This document shows, in pieces, positions 25,146 to 34,700 of a stretch of 64,000 nucleotides of DNA. The position numbers and the translations under genes are program-made. The notes below the pieces were generated by a model. It was given only the letters and a program-made list of their open reading frames with translations, was not told the origin of the DNA and searched no databases. Each line of letters begins with the position of its first letter. Within the stretch, counting starts at the first letter, position 1. This stretch comes from Firmicutes bacterium AF25-13AC (GTDB taxonomy: Bacteria; Bacillota; Clostridia; Lachnospirales; Lachnospiraceae), in assembly GCA_003478935.1 (NCBI GenBank), contig QUFP01000007.1, positions 62,001-126,000 on the forward strand. Reading direction: 5' to 3'.

Positions 25146-25183
25146 CCTCCATAAATATGATATCTATCTCATATTTATGGAGG
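25146..25183. terminator. Perfect inverted repeat: bidirectional terminator that also holds the lipoprotein ribosome binding site
   Basis: CCTCCATAAATATGA (25146-25160) and TCATATTTATGGAGG (25169-25183) are exact complements, 15 pairs with an 8-base loop. TTTTT follows on the plus strand, and CTTTTTATG on the minus strand, where ATG is the start of the lipoprotein gene. The 3' arm on the minus strand ends in GGAGG, the ribosome binding site. So the hairpin ends the FtsL-like transcript and, if read through, would hide the binding site. Confidence 0.8.
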
Positions 25184-25220
25184 TTTTTCTTAAATATGCC
25201 AATCAAAGCATTATTCATTC

Positions 25221-25757
25221 TTAATTGCTCGGAATCTCTTCGCCCTGCTTTACATAACTGCCCGGATTTCTCTTATATGTAACAGTCTGTCCCTTTTCTG
25301 GATACATCATGCCCAGCTCGTTGACTGCGTAATCGTAAATACGCTCATAATCAACTGACCCTTCAATTTCACTGCTTTTAGCGTTATTGTCCTCAACAAG
25401 GGAAGCATATGTTTTTTGCAGTGATGCAAGCTTTGTATTGCTTTGGTTTAACTTTGCCTGCTGACCTACGTAAAAAATACATGCAAATAAAAGCACAGCA
25501 CACAAAACACCGACTACTGATGCCTCAGCAAAGGTCAGTGCATTTGCTCTTCTTCTGCGCTCTTCAAATTCCTTCTGTACTGCACGTTTGTGAATCTGTT
25601 TTTCCCAGCGTTTCTGACGCTCCTGCTGACGCTCAAGCTGTTCCTGCTGGTAGCGATCCAGATAAGGAACTGCCTTGCGCACGGTATTATCGCCGGACAC
25701 TGCTGTATTAAATTGTCTTTTAAAACTTGGCCAGATTATATTGTCTTTTGGCTCCAT
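25221..25757 (-). CDS. FtsL/DivIC-like division protein
   Basis: A 178-residue bitopic protein: an 80-residue basic and Gln/Glu-rich cytoplasmic coiled coil (RYQQEQLERQQERQKRWEKQ), one transmembrane helix at about 81-100, then an external coiled coil and the short C-terminal domain (YDYAVNELGMMYPEKGQTVTYKRN) typical of FtsL/septum-formation initiators. The long cytoplasmic N-terminus is more than Bacillus FtsL has. A second DivIC-like gene lies at 61324. The role in septation is inferred from architecture. Confidence 0.65.
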   Translation of the reverse strand: MEPKDNIIWPSFKRQFNTAVSGDNTVRKAVPYLDRYQQEQLERQQERQKRWEKQIHKRAVQKEFEERRRRANALTFAEASVVGVLCAVLLFACIFYVGQQAKLNQSNTKLASLQKTYASLVEDNNAKSSEIEGSVDYERIYDYAVNELGMMYPEKGQTVTYKRNPGSYVKQGEEIPSN

Positions 25758-25943
25758 GGCGTCCTCATCTCTTCCTGTATATTTCTCGTTCTCACAGTCG
25801 TTTCACCGCCATTTCAAGCCGCAGCCCCACGCCATGATCACAAAATTAGTCCATCTTATACAATAAACTATTGTACTCCTTAAACGTGAGCTTGTCAATG
25901 AAAAGATTACGAAATCCATTCGCCTTCAGACTTTATTGTAAAA

Positions 25944-26076
25944 TTAAGCACTAACCTTCCCGATAAACTCTCTTACACGGGAATTTTCAGAAGAAAACAG
26001 GTCATCTGGCGGATAACCTTTAACACCTCTGCTGTCAGTTCTGGGTCTAGCGCTGAAGTTGGTTCAATGCAAAAGA
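25944..26076 (-). pseudogene. Remnant of a GlnQ-type ABC transporter ATPase
   Basis: Two pieces of an amino acid transporter ATPase are fused. EPTSALDPELTAEVLKVIRQM (Walker B/D-loop region) jumps, with a frame change at about 25985-25995, to [21 protein letters not shown] and a stop. Everything between, including the switch His, is missing, and so is the N-terminal two thirds. The ending resembles but is not identical to the ATPase fragment at 29217, so it comes from a different copy. It lies beside an IS200-type transposase gene. Confidence 0.7.
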
Positions 26077-26281
26077 TGCATGACGGTGTATCTTTCCTTT
26101 TGTGAGGATGGATACGGCAGATGCCTTTTGTTTGGCAAAGAACTGATTTAAGGTGGTGCCATATCTTCAATGATAAATGTCATGATATACTTTCCATATG
26201 GATGTATCTATTTACAACAATTTATTTCTATGCTATTATTATATCACAAAAACAAATGGATGTAAAGCGGAAAGGGAACAT

Positions 26282-26698
26282 ATGTACAAGAAAAAGTTAG
26301 GGCAAACGTATTATACCAATCGACACAGTTGTTTTTTATTACAGTATCATATCGTACTAGTAACAAAGTACCGTTGTCCTGTTTTAACCGGGGCTGTTAA
26401 AGAACTGGTCTATCAAGTAATACAGGATATCTTCGACGAGAAAGATTTGGTAATCTTAGAAATGAATGTGGAAGCGGATCATATCCACATTTTGTTTGAA
26501 GCAGATCCGTTCACTGCACCGGGTACACTGGTAAATGTCATTAAAACGAAAACAAGCCGTTATGCAAGAAAACAGTATGGTGATACCTTTATGAAAGAAT
26601 CCTGTCAGGATTCCTTGTTTTGGAGCAACAGCTATTTTACTACAATTGCAAACGAAAACAGTTTGCAGCTGATACAAGAGTACGTTAACAACCAATAA
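26282..26698 (+). CDS. tnpA: IS200-type Y1 transposase TnpA
   Basis: A 138-residue single-strand DNA transposase. The ATG at 26282 follows AAAGGGA; longer upstream frames lack a binding site. HUH motif EADHIHILFE (about residues 63-72), WSNSYF, and catalytic Tyr in LIQEYVNNQ near the C-terminus are present. It peels and rejoins IS ends as single strands. No tnpB accompanies it, so it is an IS200-like solo element. It may act on the tnpB element at 10-12.5 kb, but end sequences would need to match. Confidence 0.9.
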   Translation: MYKKKLGQTYYTNRHSCFLLQYHIVLVTKYRCPVLTGAVKELVYQVIQDIFDEKDLVILEMNVEADHIHILFEADPFTAPGTLVNVIKTKTSRYARKQYGDTFMKESCQDSLFWSNSYFTTIANENSLQLIQEYVNNQ

Positions 26699-26717
26699 GT
26701 TACAAAAAGGCATTCAC

Positions 26718-26753
26718 CCACGCCCATGCGGTGCGTAACTCCTATGGACGTGG
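26718..26753. repeat. Hairpin after tnpA, probable IS right end
   Basis: CCACGCCCATGCGG (26718-26731) pairs imperfectly with CCTATGGACGTGG (26741-26753). It lies 20 bases after the tnpA stop, where IS200 elements have their right-end structure. Confidence 0.55.
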
Positions 26754-26838
26754 TACTCTTCCTACTTTGATAGAACAAAACAAAATCAAACTAAAAAAGC
26801 AATTAAAAATTTCCGAAATAATTCTGGAGGATTTTATT

Positions 26839-27678
26839 ATGATACCATTCTTAGGAATTAACTTAACAAAAAATCCTAACAATGAGCAAACAAATGGAAA
26901 TGAATTTCTGATAAAAAAGACGCCTGCCAAATTAACGGCTGAAATCCAAAATCAGACAGCCAAACTAAATGATATGGCACAGAAATCGCAGACTTCCCCT
27001 GTATTTTCATTCATTCAATACAGTACTGTTACAATTTTTATTCTAATTATTGCTAGTATTTTCGGGGCAGAGCTGTCCTTTGTCGAAGAATACCACCATA
27101 CCCCGTGGCTTTATTGGTTTGCGGCTGTCTTCGGAATTATTGGGCTTAGTCTTAGTATTTTAAGCAAACGAAAAAGTATATTATTTCAGCGTGCAAGTGA
27201 ACCATTGCTCTCGCAGCTCGAAGATTACTTAAATGATGTTGATAGAATACTTGATGTTCCAGATAGCGCAAAAGAAATTGATATTTTTTCTTTTACCTAT
27301 ACTATCACTAATAATCAGATTAAAATAATTAAAAATGCATTCCCAACTTATCAATTTTCTAATTGTATTTTTAAGGCATATTCGGATGCTGAAAATCTAT
27401 ATCTCGCAGGTCTGGAAGGAACATATGCTTTTCCATTAGCCTCCATCACGGCAATCCAGACAATAAAAAAACGTGTTCGAATTATGGAATGGCACAAGGA
27501 GCTTCCCTACAATAAAGGATTTTACAAGCAGTTTCATTTATCATCTGATGCCTATGGCTGCATTCACTGCAACCGCTACTACATCGTAGAACTGATGCAC
27601 GCTGAAAAATCCTACGGAATCTATATTCCTAGTTATGACATTTCCATTCTGGAACACCTTACAAGACAAAAAACATAA
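26839..27678 (+). CDS. Hypothetical membrane protein with two helices and a large soluble domain
   Basis: A 279-residue protein that I do not recognise. The ATG at 26839 follows GGAGG; the frame continues upstream into the IS end, which is not part of it. Two transmembrane helices (about 66-86 and 96-113) form a hairpin; the remaining 165 residues are soluble, with a beta-rich segment (IFSFTYTITNNQIKII; YLAGLEGTYAFPLASI) that resembles PH-like YcxB domains in pattern only. No partner genes. Confidence 0.65.
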   Translation: MIPFLGINLTKNPNNEQTNGNEFLIKKTPAKLTAEIQNQTAKLNDMAQKSQTSPVFSFIQYSTVTIFILIIASIFGAELSFVEEYHHTPWLYWFAAVFGIIGLSLSILSKRKSILFQRASEPLLSQLEDYLNDVDRILDVPDSAKEIDIFSFTYTITNNQIKIIKNAFPTYQFSNCIFKAYSDAENLYLAGLEGTYAFPLASITAIQTIKKRVRIMEWHKELPYNKGFYKQFHLSSDAYGCIHCNRYYIVELMHAEKSYGIYIPSYDISILEHLTRQKT

Positions 27679-27697
27679 GAAAACTAATATCTTTAAA

Positions 27698-27743
27698 GCC
27701 ACCCGGGACAGTAAAAGAGCCAGCGTACCTGTCCCGGGGTGGC
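27698..27743. terminator. Strong hairpin between convergent genes
   Basis: GCCACCCGGGACAG (27698-27711) pairs with CTGTCCCGGGGTGGC (27729-27743), one bulged G. It sits between two convergent stop codons, but no T run follows, so termination is not certain. Confidence 0.5.
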
Positions 27744-27746
27744 GTT

Positions 27747-28205
27747 CTAATCAATCGCTTGAACAACATCATATACACGAACTTCTACTCCTTTTTGTGT
27801 TCCCCAAACCTCTGATCTAAAACGTGGCTGACTTAGATATTCTCCTAGTATCTTACTGTCTGTAATAAAACGAGGAAATGCATCCACATATTCTTTTTGG
27901 AGTTCTGTCCTAGAAACATATCCATTATTTTCCACAAACAAAGAGCATTCTTTTCCTTCTTTATCTGTGCCACGAAACATGTACTTTGCACACATGTTTC
28001 GATTTCCTGCTGCATTTTCAATTTGTACATCGACCCATCCAGGCACAATTTCGCCAGTAAATATTTCTGACTTTACATGCCCAGTAAATGGAATCATTGT
28101 GACTTTTCCGTATCTCCCTTCCAAGCTAGAAATTCGAGAATTGTCTATAAAGATTTGGATTTGCATAATCAATTTTCCTGCTATAATTTCATTGGAAACT
28201 TTCAT
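27747..28205 (-). CDS. DUF3237 family protein
   Basis: A 152-residue cytoplasmic protein. IFTGEIVPGWVDVQ and CSLFVENNGYVS match the DUF3237 pattern (a beta-barrel fold of unknown activity, sometimes near oxidoreductases and hydrolases). The ATG at 28205 overlaps the TGA of the upstream hydrolase gene (ATGA), and GGGAGG lies inside that gene, so the two are translationally coupled and probably work together. Confidence 0.8.
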   Translation of the reverse strand: MKVSNEIIAGKLIMQIQIFIDNSRISSLEGRYGKVTMIPFTGHVKSEIFTGEIVPGWVDVQIENAAGNRNMCAKYMFRGTDKEGKECSLFVENNGYVSRTELQKEYVDAFPRFITDSKILGEYLSQPRFRSEVWGTQKGVEVRVYDVVQAID

Positions 28206-28978
28206 ATCCTTCCCTCCCATTCTTCTCCTGCTTTCATGCATTCATGAACAAAATACAACAGCATTGCCTCCATTCTTCGATTTCCATCCTCTGAAAAACC
28301 ATGTGGCTCATGAGCAAATTCTTCTAATCTGGCATTTGGATATTTCTTTACTGCTTTAACACTATACCCAATCGGAACAATTTCATCCTCAGCACCATGA
28401 AGTATTAATACTGGTCGCTCAAAATGACCAATTACATCAAAAGTTTTAAAATTTCTCATACTTTTAAAGAATTCTTCTCCTAGCTTCATTCCCCAAAATT
28501 CAAATTCTTTTGGAATTTCTGACTCTGACTTAAAACGCACTCTCCAGTCATCTGCAATACACAATGCAGGGAACAGTAAAATCATCCCTGCCACTTTTTC
28601 CTTACATTCTTCTGCTACCATTGCACTGATCAATCCACCTTGTGATGCGCCAAACAGAAAAATTTGCTTTTTATTAATATTAGGTCTTTGCTCCATGCTT
28701 TCCAATATTGCCATCAAATCTTCCTTTTCCGTAAATAAAGTCATCTGCGTTGTTGGAAAACCAGACTCGTCCCTTGTACTTCCCCCACAAAATGTACATG
28801 CAACCGATGCGATTTTTGCATCAGCAAGGTATTTCGCTGTTTTTTCAAAGTCATCTTTACAGCCATTATATCCATGGCTCATTATTACCAATGGAAAACA
28901 CCCTTTTTCTTCTGGTTTAAAAAAATAGCCATGTAATGTGCGTCCATGATGTGTTATCAACAATTCCTCTTTTATCAT
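28202..28978 (-). CDS. Alpha/beta hydrolase
   Basis: A 258-residue serine hydrolase of the dienelactone hydrolase/acyl-esterase type. Seen: oxyanion segment SHGYNGCKDDF, nucleophile elbow FGASQGG (Ser about 110), acid in HGAEDEIVP, and catalytic His in HEPHGF. There is no signal peptide. AAAGGA precedes the ATG at 28978; an extended frame to 29083 lacks family sequence. It is the first gene of a pair with the overlapping DUF3237 gene. Substrate unknown. Confidence 0.88.
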   Translation of the reverse strand: MIKEELLITHHGRTLHGYFFKPEEKGCFPLVIMSHGYNGCKDDFEKTAKYLADAKIASVACTFCGGSTRDESGFPTTQMTLFTEKEDLMAILESMEQRPNINKKQIFLFGASQGGLISAMVAEECKEKVAGMILLFPALCIADDWRVRFKSESEIPKEFEFWGMKLGEEFFKSMRNFKTFDVIGHFERPVLILHGAEDEIVPIGYSVKAVKKYPNARLEEFAHEPHGFSEDGNRRMEAMLLYFVHECMKAGEEWEGRI

Positions 28979-29135
28979 TTTTATATCCGTTCCTTTCGCT
29001 TCGATCAAGGCACAAAACACTACAAAATGTTTCCTTGAGTTATTTTTCACTAGTAATTTATCACAGCTTCTCTCATTATTCATTTATTTAAATTGCGAAC
29101 TTATATCTAAAAATTGCTTTCTTTGAAAACACAAA

Positions 29136-29163
29136 CAGCCCGATCGCATACGCTACCGGGCTG
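29136..29163 (-). terminator. Terminator of the amino acid ABC operon
   Basis: CAGCCCG / CGGGCTG around a 14-base loop, followed on the minus strand by TTTGTGTTTT. Confidence 0.75.
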
Positions 29164-29216
29164 CATTCATCGCTTATTAACTTAAAAATTCAGGAAATCC
29201 TCTGCTCTTAATTTAC

Positions 29217-29550
29217 TTATTTCATTTTTCCAATAAATTCTCTGACACGCGTGTTTTCAGATGAAAACAATTCCTCTGGCGTTCCCTGCTCCACAATCAC
29301 ACCTTGTTCCATAAAAATGATCTGATCAGAAATTTCTTTTGCAAATTGCATCTCGTGTGTGACAATGATCATTGTCATATGTTCTATTAGTTCTCCTGCA
29401 TCCATCTTTTCAAGAAGAGTGGCACAGCGAAGAAGAGTCGATTTTCCTGATCCAGATGGACCAATGATTGAAACTACTTGGCCTTCTTTCACCTGTAACG
29501 AAATGTCTTTCAAAACACCGCTTCCATCGAAACTTTTTTTCACATGGTTC
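29217..29550 (-). pseudogene. Polar amino acid ABC transporter ATPase, internally deleted
   Basis: A GlnQ-type ATPase reduced to about 110 residues. Walker A is intact (GPSGSGKST) and so is the C-terminal switch region ([23 protein letters not shown]). At about 29384-29393 GELI is joined straight to EHMTMI, removing about 130 residues with the Q-loop, LSGGQ signature and Walker B. Its start is also lost: the 5' end is fused in another frame to the permease. Cannot hydrolyse ATP as it stands. Confidence 0.8.
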
Positions 29551-30126
29551 AATACCGGCAGCAAGCAGTGGCACAACGCTGGTTTGAGCTGCACCGATCT
29601 GCTTGGCAACTGTAAACATCTCTGCGATTGAAATCGTAAATGCAAGAGATGTATCCTTGACTAATGTAATCGTCTCATTTGTAATCGATGGAAGCACTCG
29701 CTTAATCACCTGTGGCAAAATAATGCGCACAAAAGTCTGCGCCTTGCTGTAGCCTAACACCTCTGCTGCCTCATACTGGCCCTTTGGCATTGACTCAATG
29801 CCGGAGCGATAGATCTCAGCAAAATATGCGGCATAGTTAATCACAAACGCAATGATAACTGCTGGGAAACTGTATCCAGTTCCCATTTTCAATCGAAACA
29901 TATAGTAAGGTCCAAAGTAAACCACAATGATCTGCAGCATCAGAGGGGTTCCTCTCATGACTGAAATGTATAGTTTTGCAATTAGCTTTACGATTTTGCA
30001 GCGTGACATGCGGCCAAATGCAACCAGCATACCAAGCGGCAGTGAGAACAAAAGCGTCAACGCGAAAATCTCGACTGTGACAAGAAAGCCTTCTGACAGC
30101 TGTTCTGCCATTGCCATTATATCCAT
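29551..30126 (-). pseudogene. Polar amino acid ABC transporter permease, 3' end deleted
   Basis: A HisM/GlnP-type permease, about 192 residues of the usual 220 or so. Transmembrane helices, the EAA loop (EAAEVLGYSKAQTFVRIILPQ) and [11 protein letters not shown] are intact. After PLLAAGI at about 29550 the last helix and stop are missing and the frame runs into the ATPase gene (out of frame). GTTTTT-rich regions do not explain it; it is a deletion joining the two genes. Confidence 0.8.
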
Positions 30127-30164
30127 AGTAATATGATACCTTTCCTACTTCTTATGATAAAGCA

Positions 30165-30664
30165 TTATTTTCCGAGGCAAACACTGTCGGAAAGTCCCCA
30201 CTTGTCTGCAATCTTATTAAAAGTGCCATCCTTTACCATCTCATCAAGTGTATACTGTTATCAATATACGGCTCAGACCAAGTATACTCGTCCTCACGAC
30301 CGTTCATCGTAAAACCATTCCAGATACAATCGATAGCACCAGAATCCAACTCCATATCCTTTGAGTCCCAGTCAATCGGCTGCTTTACAAGCTCCCAACC
30401 CTGTCTATTGCAAACTTCCTCTGCCAACTCAAGGTCAAAGCCTACATACTCACCATTCTCATCGCGATAGCCATACGGTGGAAATTCTGCATCAAATCCA
30501 ACTGTGAAGGTTTTCTGATCAGAGGTGGATTCGACTTCAGTATCCTTTGCTGCCTCAGTTGTTGACTTTGTTGTCTCCTTTGACTCACTCTTTGAACTAG
30601 AACATCCTGTTACGGTCATTGCTGCCATTCCTACAGCGAGTGCTGCTGCGATCATTTTTCTCAT
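30165..30664 (-). pseudogene. Polar amino acid ABC transporter solute-binding lipoprotein, internally deleted
   Basis: The N-terminus is intact: signal, lipobox cysteine (TVTGCSSS), then TFTVGFDAEFPPYGYRDENG and FTMNGREDEYTWSEPYIDNS. There the frame ends at 30233. A family-like ending (DEMVKDGTFNKIADKWGLSD) follows in another frame down to a stop at 30165. About 110-120 residues of the second lobe are missing. It is the first gene of the operon. Confidence 0.8.
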
Positions 30665-30713
30665 AATCTTTCTCCTCTTTTCCGGCCGCAGGGCACTGCA
30701 GCTACTTTATTGT

Positions 30714-30771
30714 GCTAACGTATTAGCGCTGTGTTATGGCAACATATCGAGGTGCTTTTGTCAATTGACAA
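30714..30771. promoter_or_regulatory. Palindromes upstream of the ABC operon
   Basis: A perfect 14-base palindrome TTGTCAATTGACAA (30758-30771), whose minus-strand half supplies a TTGACA -35-like hexamer, and GCTAA-CGTA-TTAGC (30714-30727). One may be an operator for an amino acid regulator. Confidence 0.35.
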
Positions 30772-30786
30772 ATTCCCATCCATTCA

Positions 30787-30846
30787 ATAAAAACGGGGTC
30801 AGGCACGGATAAACTAGCGTTTATCGTGAACTGACCCCGTAGCTTT
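30787..30846. terminator. Terminator of the V/A-ATPase operon
   Basis: ACGGGGTCAG (30793-30802) pairs with CTGACCCCGT (30831-30840) and an inner GATAAAC/GTTTATC stem continues it. T runs follow on both strands. Confidence 0.88.
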
Positions 30847-30864
30847 TTTCATAAAACTAAAAAC

Positions 30865-31485
30865 TTAGGAAATCCTCTCTTTGATGACCTTTAGTCTCGT
30901 GAACTCCTCACGCTCCTTCTCTTCAAGCGCATTGGTAATATTCTTTACAATTGCTTCGTAGGTCGGAATCGTGATATTCTTTAACGCATTTGCACGTTTC
31001 TGCGTCTTTTTAATGTTTGTTGCCAGACGGATCGCTGACGTCTCTATCGTGGAAAGCTTAATGGTTAGCTCTTTAACACGATTGAATGCCTTTTGCGCCT
31101 CATCCAGGCTGACTCTGGTGCTGTAGAACGCATAAATCGGCGTTCCTTCGCTGGCCTCTTTATCATACTCCACAAGCGGAATTTCAGTACCCATTATGCT
31201 TCGCGTCTTGATCTTTACAGTGTTTTCCACTGGAACTGTCTTAGCGATATCCTGCACCATATGAATACCCATCTCGATATTGGCCTGTTGCAGCGCTTCA
31301 TAGGCTGCGCGGAAAGTCGTATCAATTTCAGTCTGAATGGTGGACGCCTGATCCACAAGATCCATCATTTCTCGCACCAGGATGTTTCTCTTTTTGTCCA
31401 TAAGGTCATAACCCTGTCTGGCAAGCGCTAACGAGTTCTTGGCTGCGATCAGATTTCCCTTTGTAGGGAACATATTAATATTCAT
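30865..31485 (-). CDS. ntpD: V/A-type ATPase subunit D
   Basis: A 206-residue central-shaft subunit. The N-terminus MNINMFPTKGNLIAAKNSLALARQGYDLMDKKRNIL and the long antiparallel coiled coil match the family; it turns inside the A3B3 head. It is the last gene of the ATPase operon, 20 bases after subunit B, and is followed by a strong terminator. Confidence 0.96.
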   Translation of the reverse strand: MNINMFPTKGNLIAAKNSLALARQGYDLMDKKRNILVREMMDLVDQASTIQTEIDTTFRAAYEALQQANIEMGIHMVQDIAKTVPVENTVKIKTRSIMGTEIPLVEYDKEASEGTPIYAFYSTRVSLDEAQKAFNRVKELTIKLSTIETSAIRLATNIKKTQKRANALKNITIPTYEAIVKNITNALEEKEREEFTRLKVIKERIS

Positions 31486-31505
31486 AGCGCCTTCCTCTCT
31501 ACAAC

Positions 31506-32915
31506 TTATGCCTGCTTTTTGTCACTGTCTGTATCTGCATCCTTTTTATCGTAATAAACATCAAGAATCTTGGTGTCAATACGGTCGAGTTCTTCTCTAG
31601 GAAGCATACGAAGCAGATCCCAGCCAATCTCAAGTGTGTCAATGATGCTTCTGTTTTCCTGATCGCCCTGTCCAACAAAACGACCCTCAAATGCTTTACC
31701 AAATTCCAGATACTTCTTGTCAAGATCAGAAAGTTCATCCTCACCGATAACACTTGCTAAATTTCTGGCATCTCCTACCTTTGCATAGCAGGAGAACAGC
31801 TGGTTTGCAACAGACTGGTGATCTGCTCTTGTATAGCCCTCACCGATACCATCCTTCATCAAACGTGACAGAGACGGCAATACACTGATCGGCGGGTAAA
31901 TATTGTTTCCAAAAAGGCTTCTGTCAAGAACAATCTGACCCTCTGTGATATAACCTGTCAAGTCTGGGATTGGGTGGGTAATATCATCGTTTGGCATAGT
32001 CAGAATTGGAATCTGCGTAACTGAACCATTGATTCCGCGCACAATACCAGCACGCTCATAGATAGTAGCAAGCTCAGAATACAGATAACCCGGATAACCT
32101 TTACGAGAAGGAATCTCGCCCTTTGAAGAGGAAACCTCACGAAGAGCCTCTGCAAAAGAAGTCATATCTGTTAAAATAACAAGGATATGCATATGCTGCT
32201 CAAAAGCCAGATACTCTGCTGCCGTCAGCGCCATACGAGGTGTGATCAGACGCTCTACAACAGGATCATTTGCTAAGTTTACAAACATGGTAACATGTTC
32301 ACTTACACCGCTCTCCTCAAATGTTCTGCGGAAGAACTCTGCGACATCATACTTAACACCCATAGCAGCAAATACGATAGCAAACTTTTCATCGGAATTA
32401 TCACCAAGAGATGCCTGCTTTACAATCTGTGCTGCCAGCTTATCATGCGGCATACCATTTCCAGAGAAGATCGGCAGCTTCTGTCCACGAATCAGCGTGG
32501 TCAGTCCATCGATTGCAGAGATACCTGTACGAATATAGTTACGCGGATACTCTCTCGTTACTGGGTTTAACGGCAGTCCGTTTACATCACGCTTAATTTC
32601 GGCGTTGACAGGACCCAGTCCATCAATTGGACGGCCGATACCATCAAAGGTACGTCCCAAAATATCTGGTGAAAGCGCTAACTCCATTGGATGACCGGTC
32701 AGGCGGGTATGAGTGTTAGTCAAAGACATATTCTCAGAACCCTCAAATACCTGAATCATCGCCTTATCCTCATAGCAGGCAACGATACGGCCAAGCTTTT
32801 TTTGCTTTCCATCTACTACAATTTCAACAACTTCATCATATGCGGCATCCTTCATGCCCTCAATGGCAATCAGAGAACCGTTGATCTGACTTAAACCTAA
32901 ATATTCAATAGCCAT
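31506..32915 (-). CDS. ntpB: V/A-type ATPase subunit B
   Basis: A 469-residue non-catalytic nucleotide-binding subunit of the head. It has the family start ([17 protein letters not shown]), lacks a true P-loop ([15 protein letters not shown]) as B subunits do, and contains the [15 protein letters not shown] and SGSVTQIP-like segment [12 protein letters not shown]. It is 12 bases from subunit A and 20 from D. Length is normal. Confidence 0.97.
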   Translation of the reverse strand: MAIEYLGLSQINGSLIAIEGMKDAAYDEVVEIVVDGKQKKLGRIVACYEDKAMIQVFEGSENMSLTNTHTRLTGHPMELALSPDILGRTFDGIGRPIDGLGPVNAEIKRDVNGLPLNPVTREYPRNYIRTGISAIDGLTTLIRGQKLPIFSGNGMPHDKLAAQIVKQASLGDNSDEKFAIVFAAMGVKYDVAEFFRRTFEESGVSEHVTMFVNLANDPVVERLITPRMALTAAEYLAFEQHMHILVILTDMTSFAEALREVSSSKGEIPSRKGYPGYLYSELATIYERAGIVRGINGSVTQIPILTMPNDDITHPIPDLTGYITEGQIVLDRSLFGNNIYPPISVLPSLSRLMKDGIGEGYTRADHQSVANQLFSCYAKVGDARNLASVIGEDELSDLDKKYLEFGKAFEGRFVGQGDQENRSIIDTLEIGWDLLRMLPREELDRIDTKILDVYYDKKDADTDSDKKQA

Positions 32916-32927
32916 AACGGCTCCTCC

Positions 32928-34700
32928 TTACGCATTTTTCTCGATGACTTCATCGTAGAATGTATCAATATCTTTCATATACTGATCAAACATATCAAGA
33001 CGATCATTCGGCACATCATACTTGATATTGATGACACGGTCAAAGATGTTGCTCTGCTTTAAGACGCTCATCGGATGACCCATCGTTACTAGTGATCTAG
33101 CACGGTCGTATAAGTAGAGAATGACACGCATCTGCGCTGCCTGCTTTTCAATCGGCACGCATGTATCATCCTTGTGGAATGCATTCTGCTGCAGATATCC
33201 CAGACGAACAACTCTTGCGATCTCCAGCGTCAGCTTCTGATCATCAGGAAGTACATCAGAACCGATCAGCTTTACGATTTCCATCAATGCACTTTCCTGA
33301 TTTAAGATTGCCATCAGGCGATTTCTGTTTGCAATGAAATCCTTTCCAGCCTTTGCATTATACCATGGTGCCAGATCCTGTACATACTCACTGTATGAGG
33401 TCAGCCAATGGATAGCCGGGAAATGTCTTGCATAAGCAAGAGATTTGTCCAGTCCCCAGAAGCAGCGCACAAAACGCTTTGTGTTCTGTGTAACAGGCTC
33501 TGAGAAATCGCTTCCCTGCGGGGAAACAGCGCCGATAATAGTAACACTTCCGACACTTCCATTTAAATTGTGCATCATGCCGGCACGCTCATAGAATGCA
33601 GATAGCTTTGATGCTAAGTAAGCTGGGAAACCTTCCTCGGCCGGCATCTCCTCCAAACGTCCTGACAACTCTCTAAGAGCCTCTGCCCAACGTGATGTAG
33701 AGTCTGCCATGATGGCTACATGGTAACCCATATCTCTGTAATACTCAGCCAGTGTCAGTCCAGTGTAGATACTTGCCTCACGCGCTGCAACCGGCATGTT
33801 GGATGTATTTGCAATCAAAACAGTTCGATCCATAAGTGGATTGCCGCTCTTTGGGTCAATAAGTTCTGAAAACTCCTCAAGAACCTGAGTCATCTCGTTT
33901 CCACGCTCACCACATCCAATATAAACAATAATATCGGCATCAGACCACTTTGCAACCTGATGCTGAGTCATCGTCTTTCCTGTTCCAAATCCACCAGGAA
34001 TAGCTGCGGTACCACCCTTTGCGATTGGGAACAATGTATCAAGAATACGCTGTCCTGTAATAAGCGGCTCTGATGCTGCATAGCGCTTATTAGTTGGTCT
34101 TGGCACACGAATTGGCCACTTCTGAGTCATAGACAATTCTTTCTTTGTTCCATCATTCTGAATGATCGTTACAATAGTCTCATCAATGGTGTATTCACCA
34201 TCATTTGCAACGCTCTCTACTGTACCCTCAGTGTCAGGCGGAAGCATACACTTGTGTACAATCATTGGTGTTTCTTGAACCTCAGCGATTACTGTTCCGC
34301 CAAATACATGCTGTCCTGGCTTTACTGTAATATGTGCCTGCCACTTTTTGTTGCGGTCAAGTGCGTCTACACTTAAACCTCTTGTGATATACATACCACC
34401 GGCCTTTGCGATCTCGCTCAGCGGTCTCTCTATACCATCAAAGATGTTATGAAGGATACCAGGTGCCAGTGTTACAGAAATTGCTGCACCTGTTGAATAT
34501 ACCTCATCGCCTGGCTTTAATCCTGTTGTCTCCTCGTAAACCTGAATGGTCGTTCTTGAACTGTCAAGACGAATGACCTCTCCTACCAGTTTCTGCGGTC
34601 CAACATAAACCATTTCACCCATACGAAAAGCAGTCTTTCCTTTAATATAGATAACTGGTCCGTTAATACCGTAGATGATTCCTTTTACATCAGCGGCCAT
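32928..34700 (-). CDS. ntpA: V/A-type ATPase catalytic subunit A
   Basis: A 590-residue catalytic subunit. P-loop GGFGTGKT (about 233-240), the A-specific non-homologous region (about 115-190), and [13 protein letters not shown] and [10 protein letters not shown] are present. The ATG at 34700 follows GGAGG and overlaps the end of subunit E by 11 bases, suggesting coupled translation. It couples ATP hydrolysis or synthesis to ion movement at the cytoplasmic membrane. Confidence 0.98.
   Translation of the reverse strand: MAADVKGIIYGINGPVIYIKGKTAFRMGEMVYVGPQKLVGEVIRLDSSRTTIQVYEETTGLKPGDEVYSTGAAISVTLAPGILHNIFDGIERPLSEIAKAGGMYITRGLSVDALDRNKKWQAHITVKPGQHVFGGTVIAEVQETPMIVHKCMLPPDTEGTVESVANDGEYTIDETIVTIIQNDGTKKELSMTQKWPIRVPRPTNKRYAASEPLITGQRILDTLFPIAKGGTAAIPGGFGTGKTMTQHQVAKWSDADIIVYIGCGERGNEMTQVLEEFSELIDPKSGNPLMDRTVLIANTSNMPVAAREASIYTGLTLAEYYRDMGYHVAIMADSTSRWAEALRELSGRLEEMPAEEGFPAYLASKLSAFYERAGMMHNLNGSVGSVTIIGAVSPQGSDFSEPVTQNTKRFVRCFWGLDKSLAYARHFPAIHWLTSYSEYVQDLAPWYNAKAGKDFIANRNRLMAILNQESALMEIVKLIGSDVLPDDQKLTLEIARVVRLGYLQQNAFHKDDTCVPIEKQAAQMRVILYLYDRARSLVTMGHPMSVLKQSNIFDRVINIKYDVPNDRLDMFDQYMKDIDTFYDEVIEKNA

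Noticed and set aside
26731..26838. 36-residue N-terminal extension of the membrane protein at 26839
   Set aside because: It translates the IS end hairpin (RNSYGRGTLPTL) and has no binding site; GGAGG precedes the ATG at 26839.
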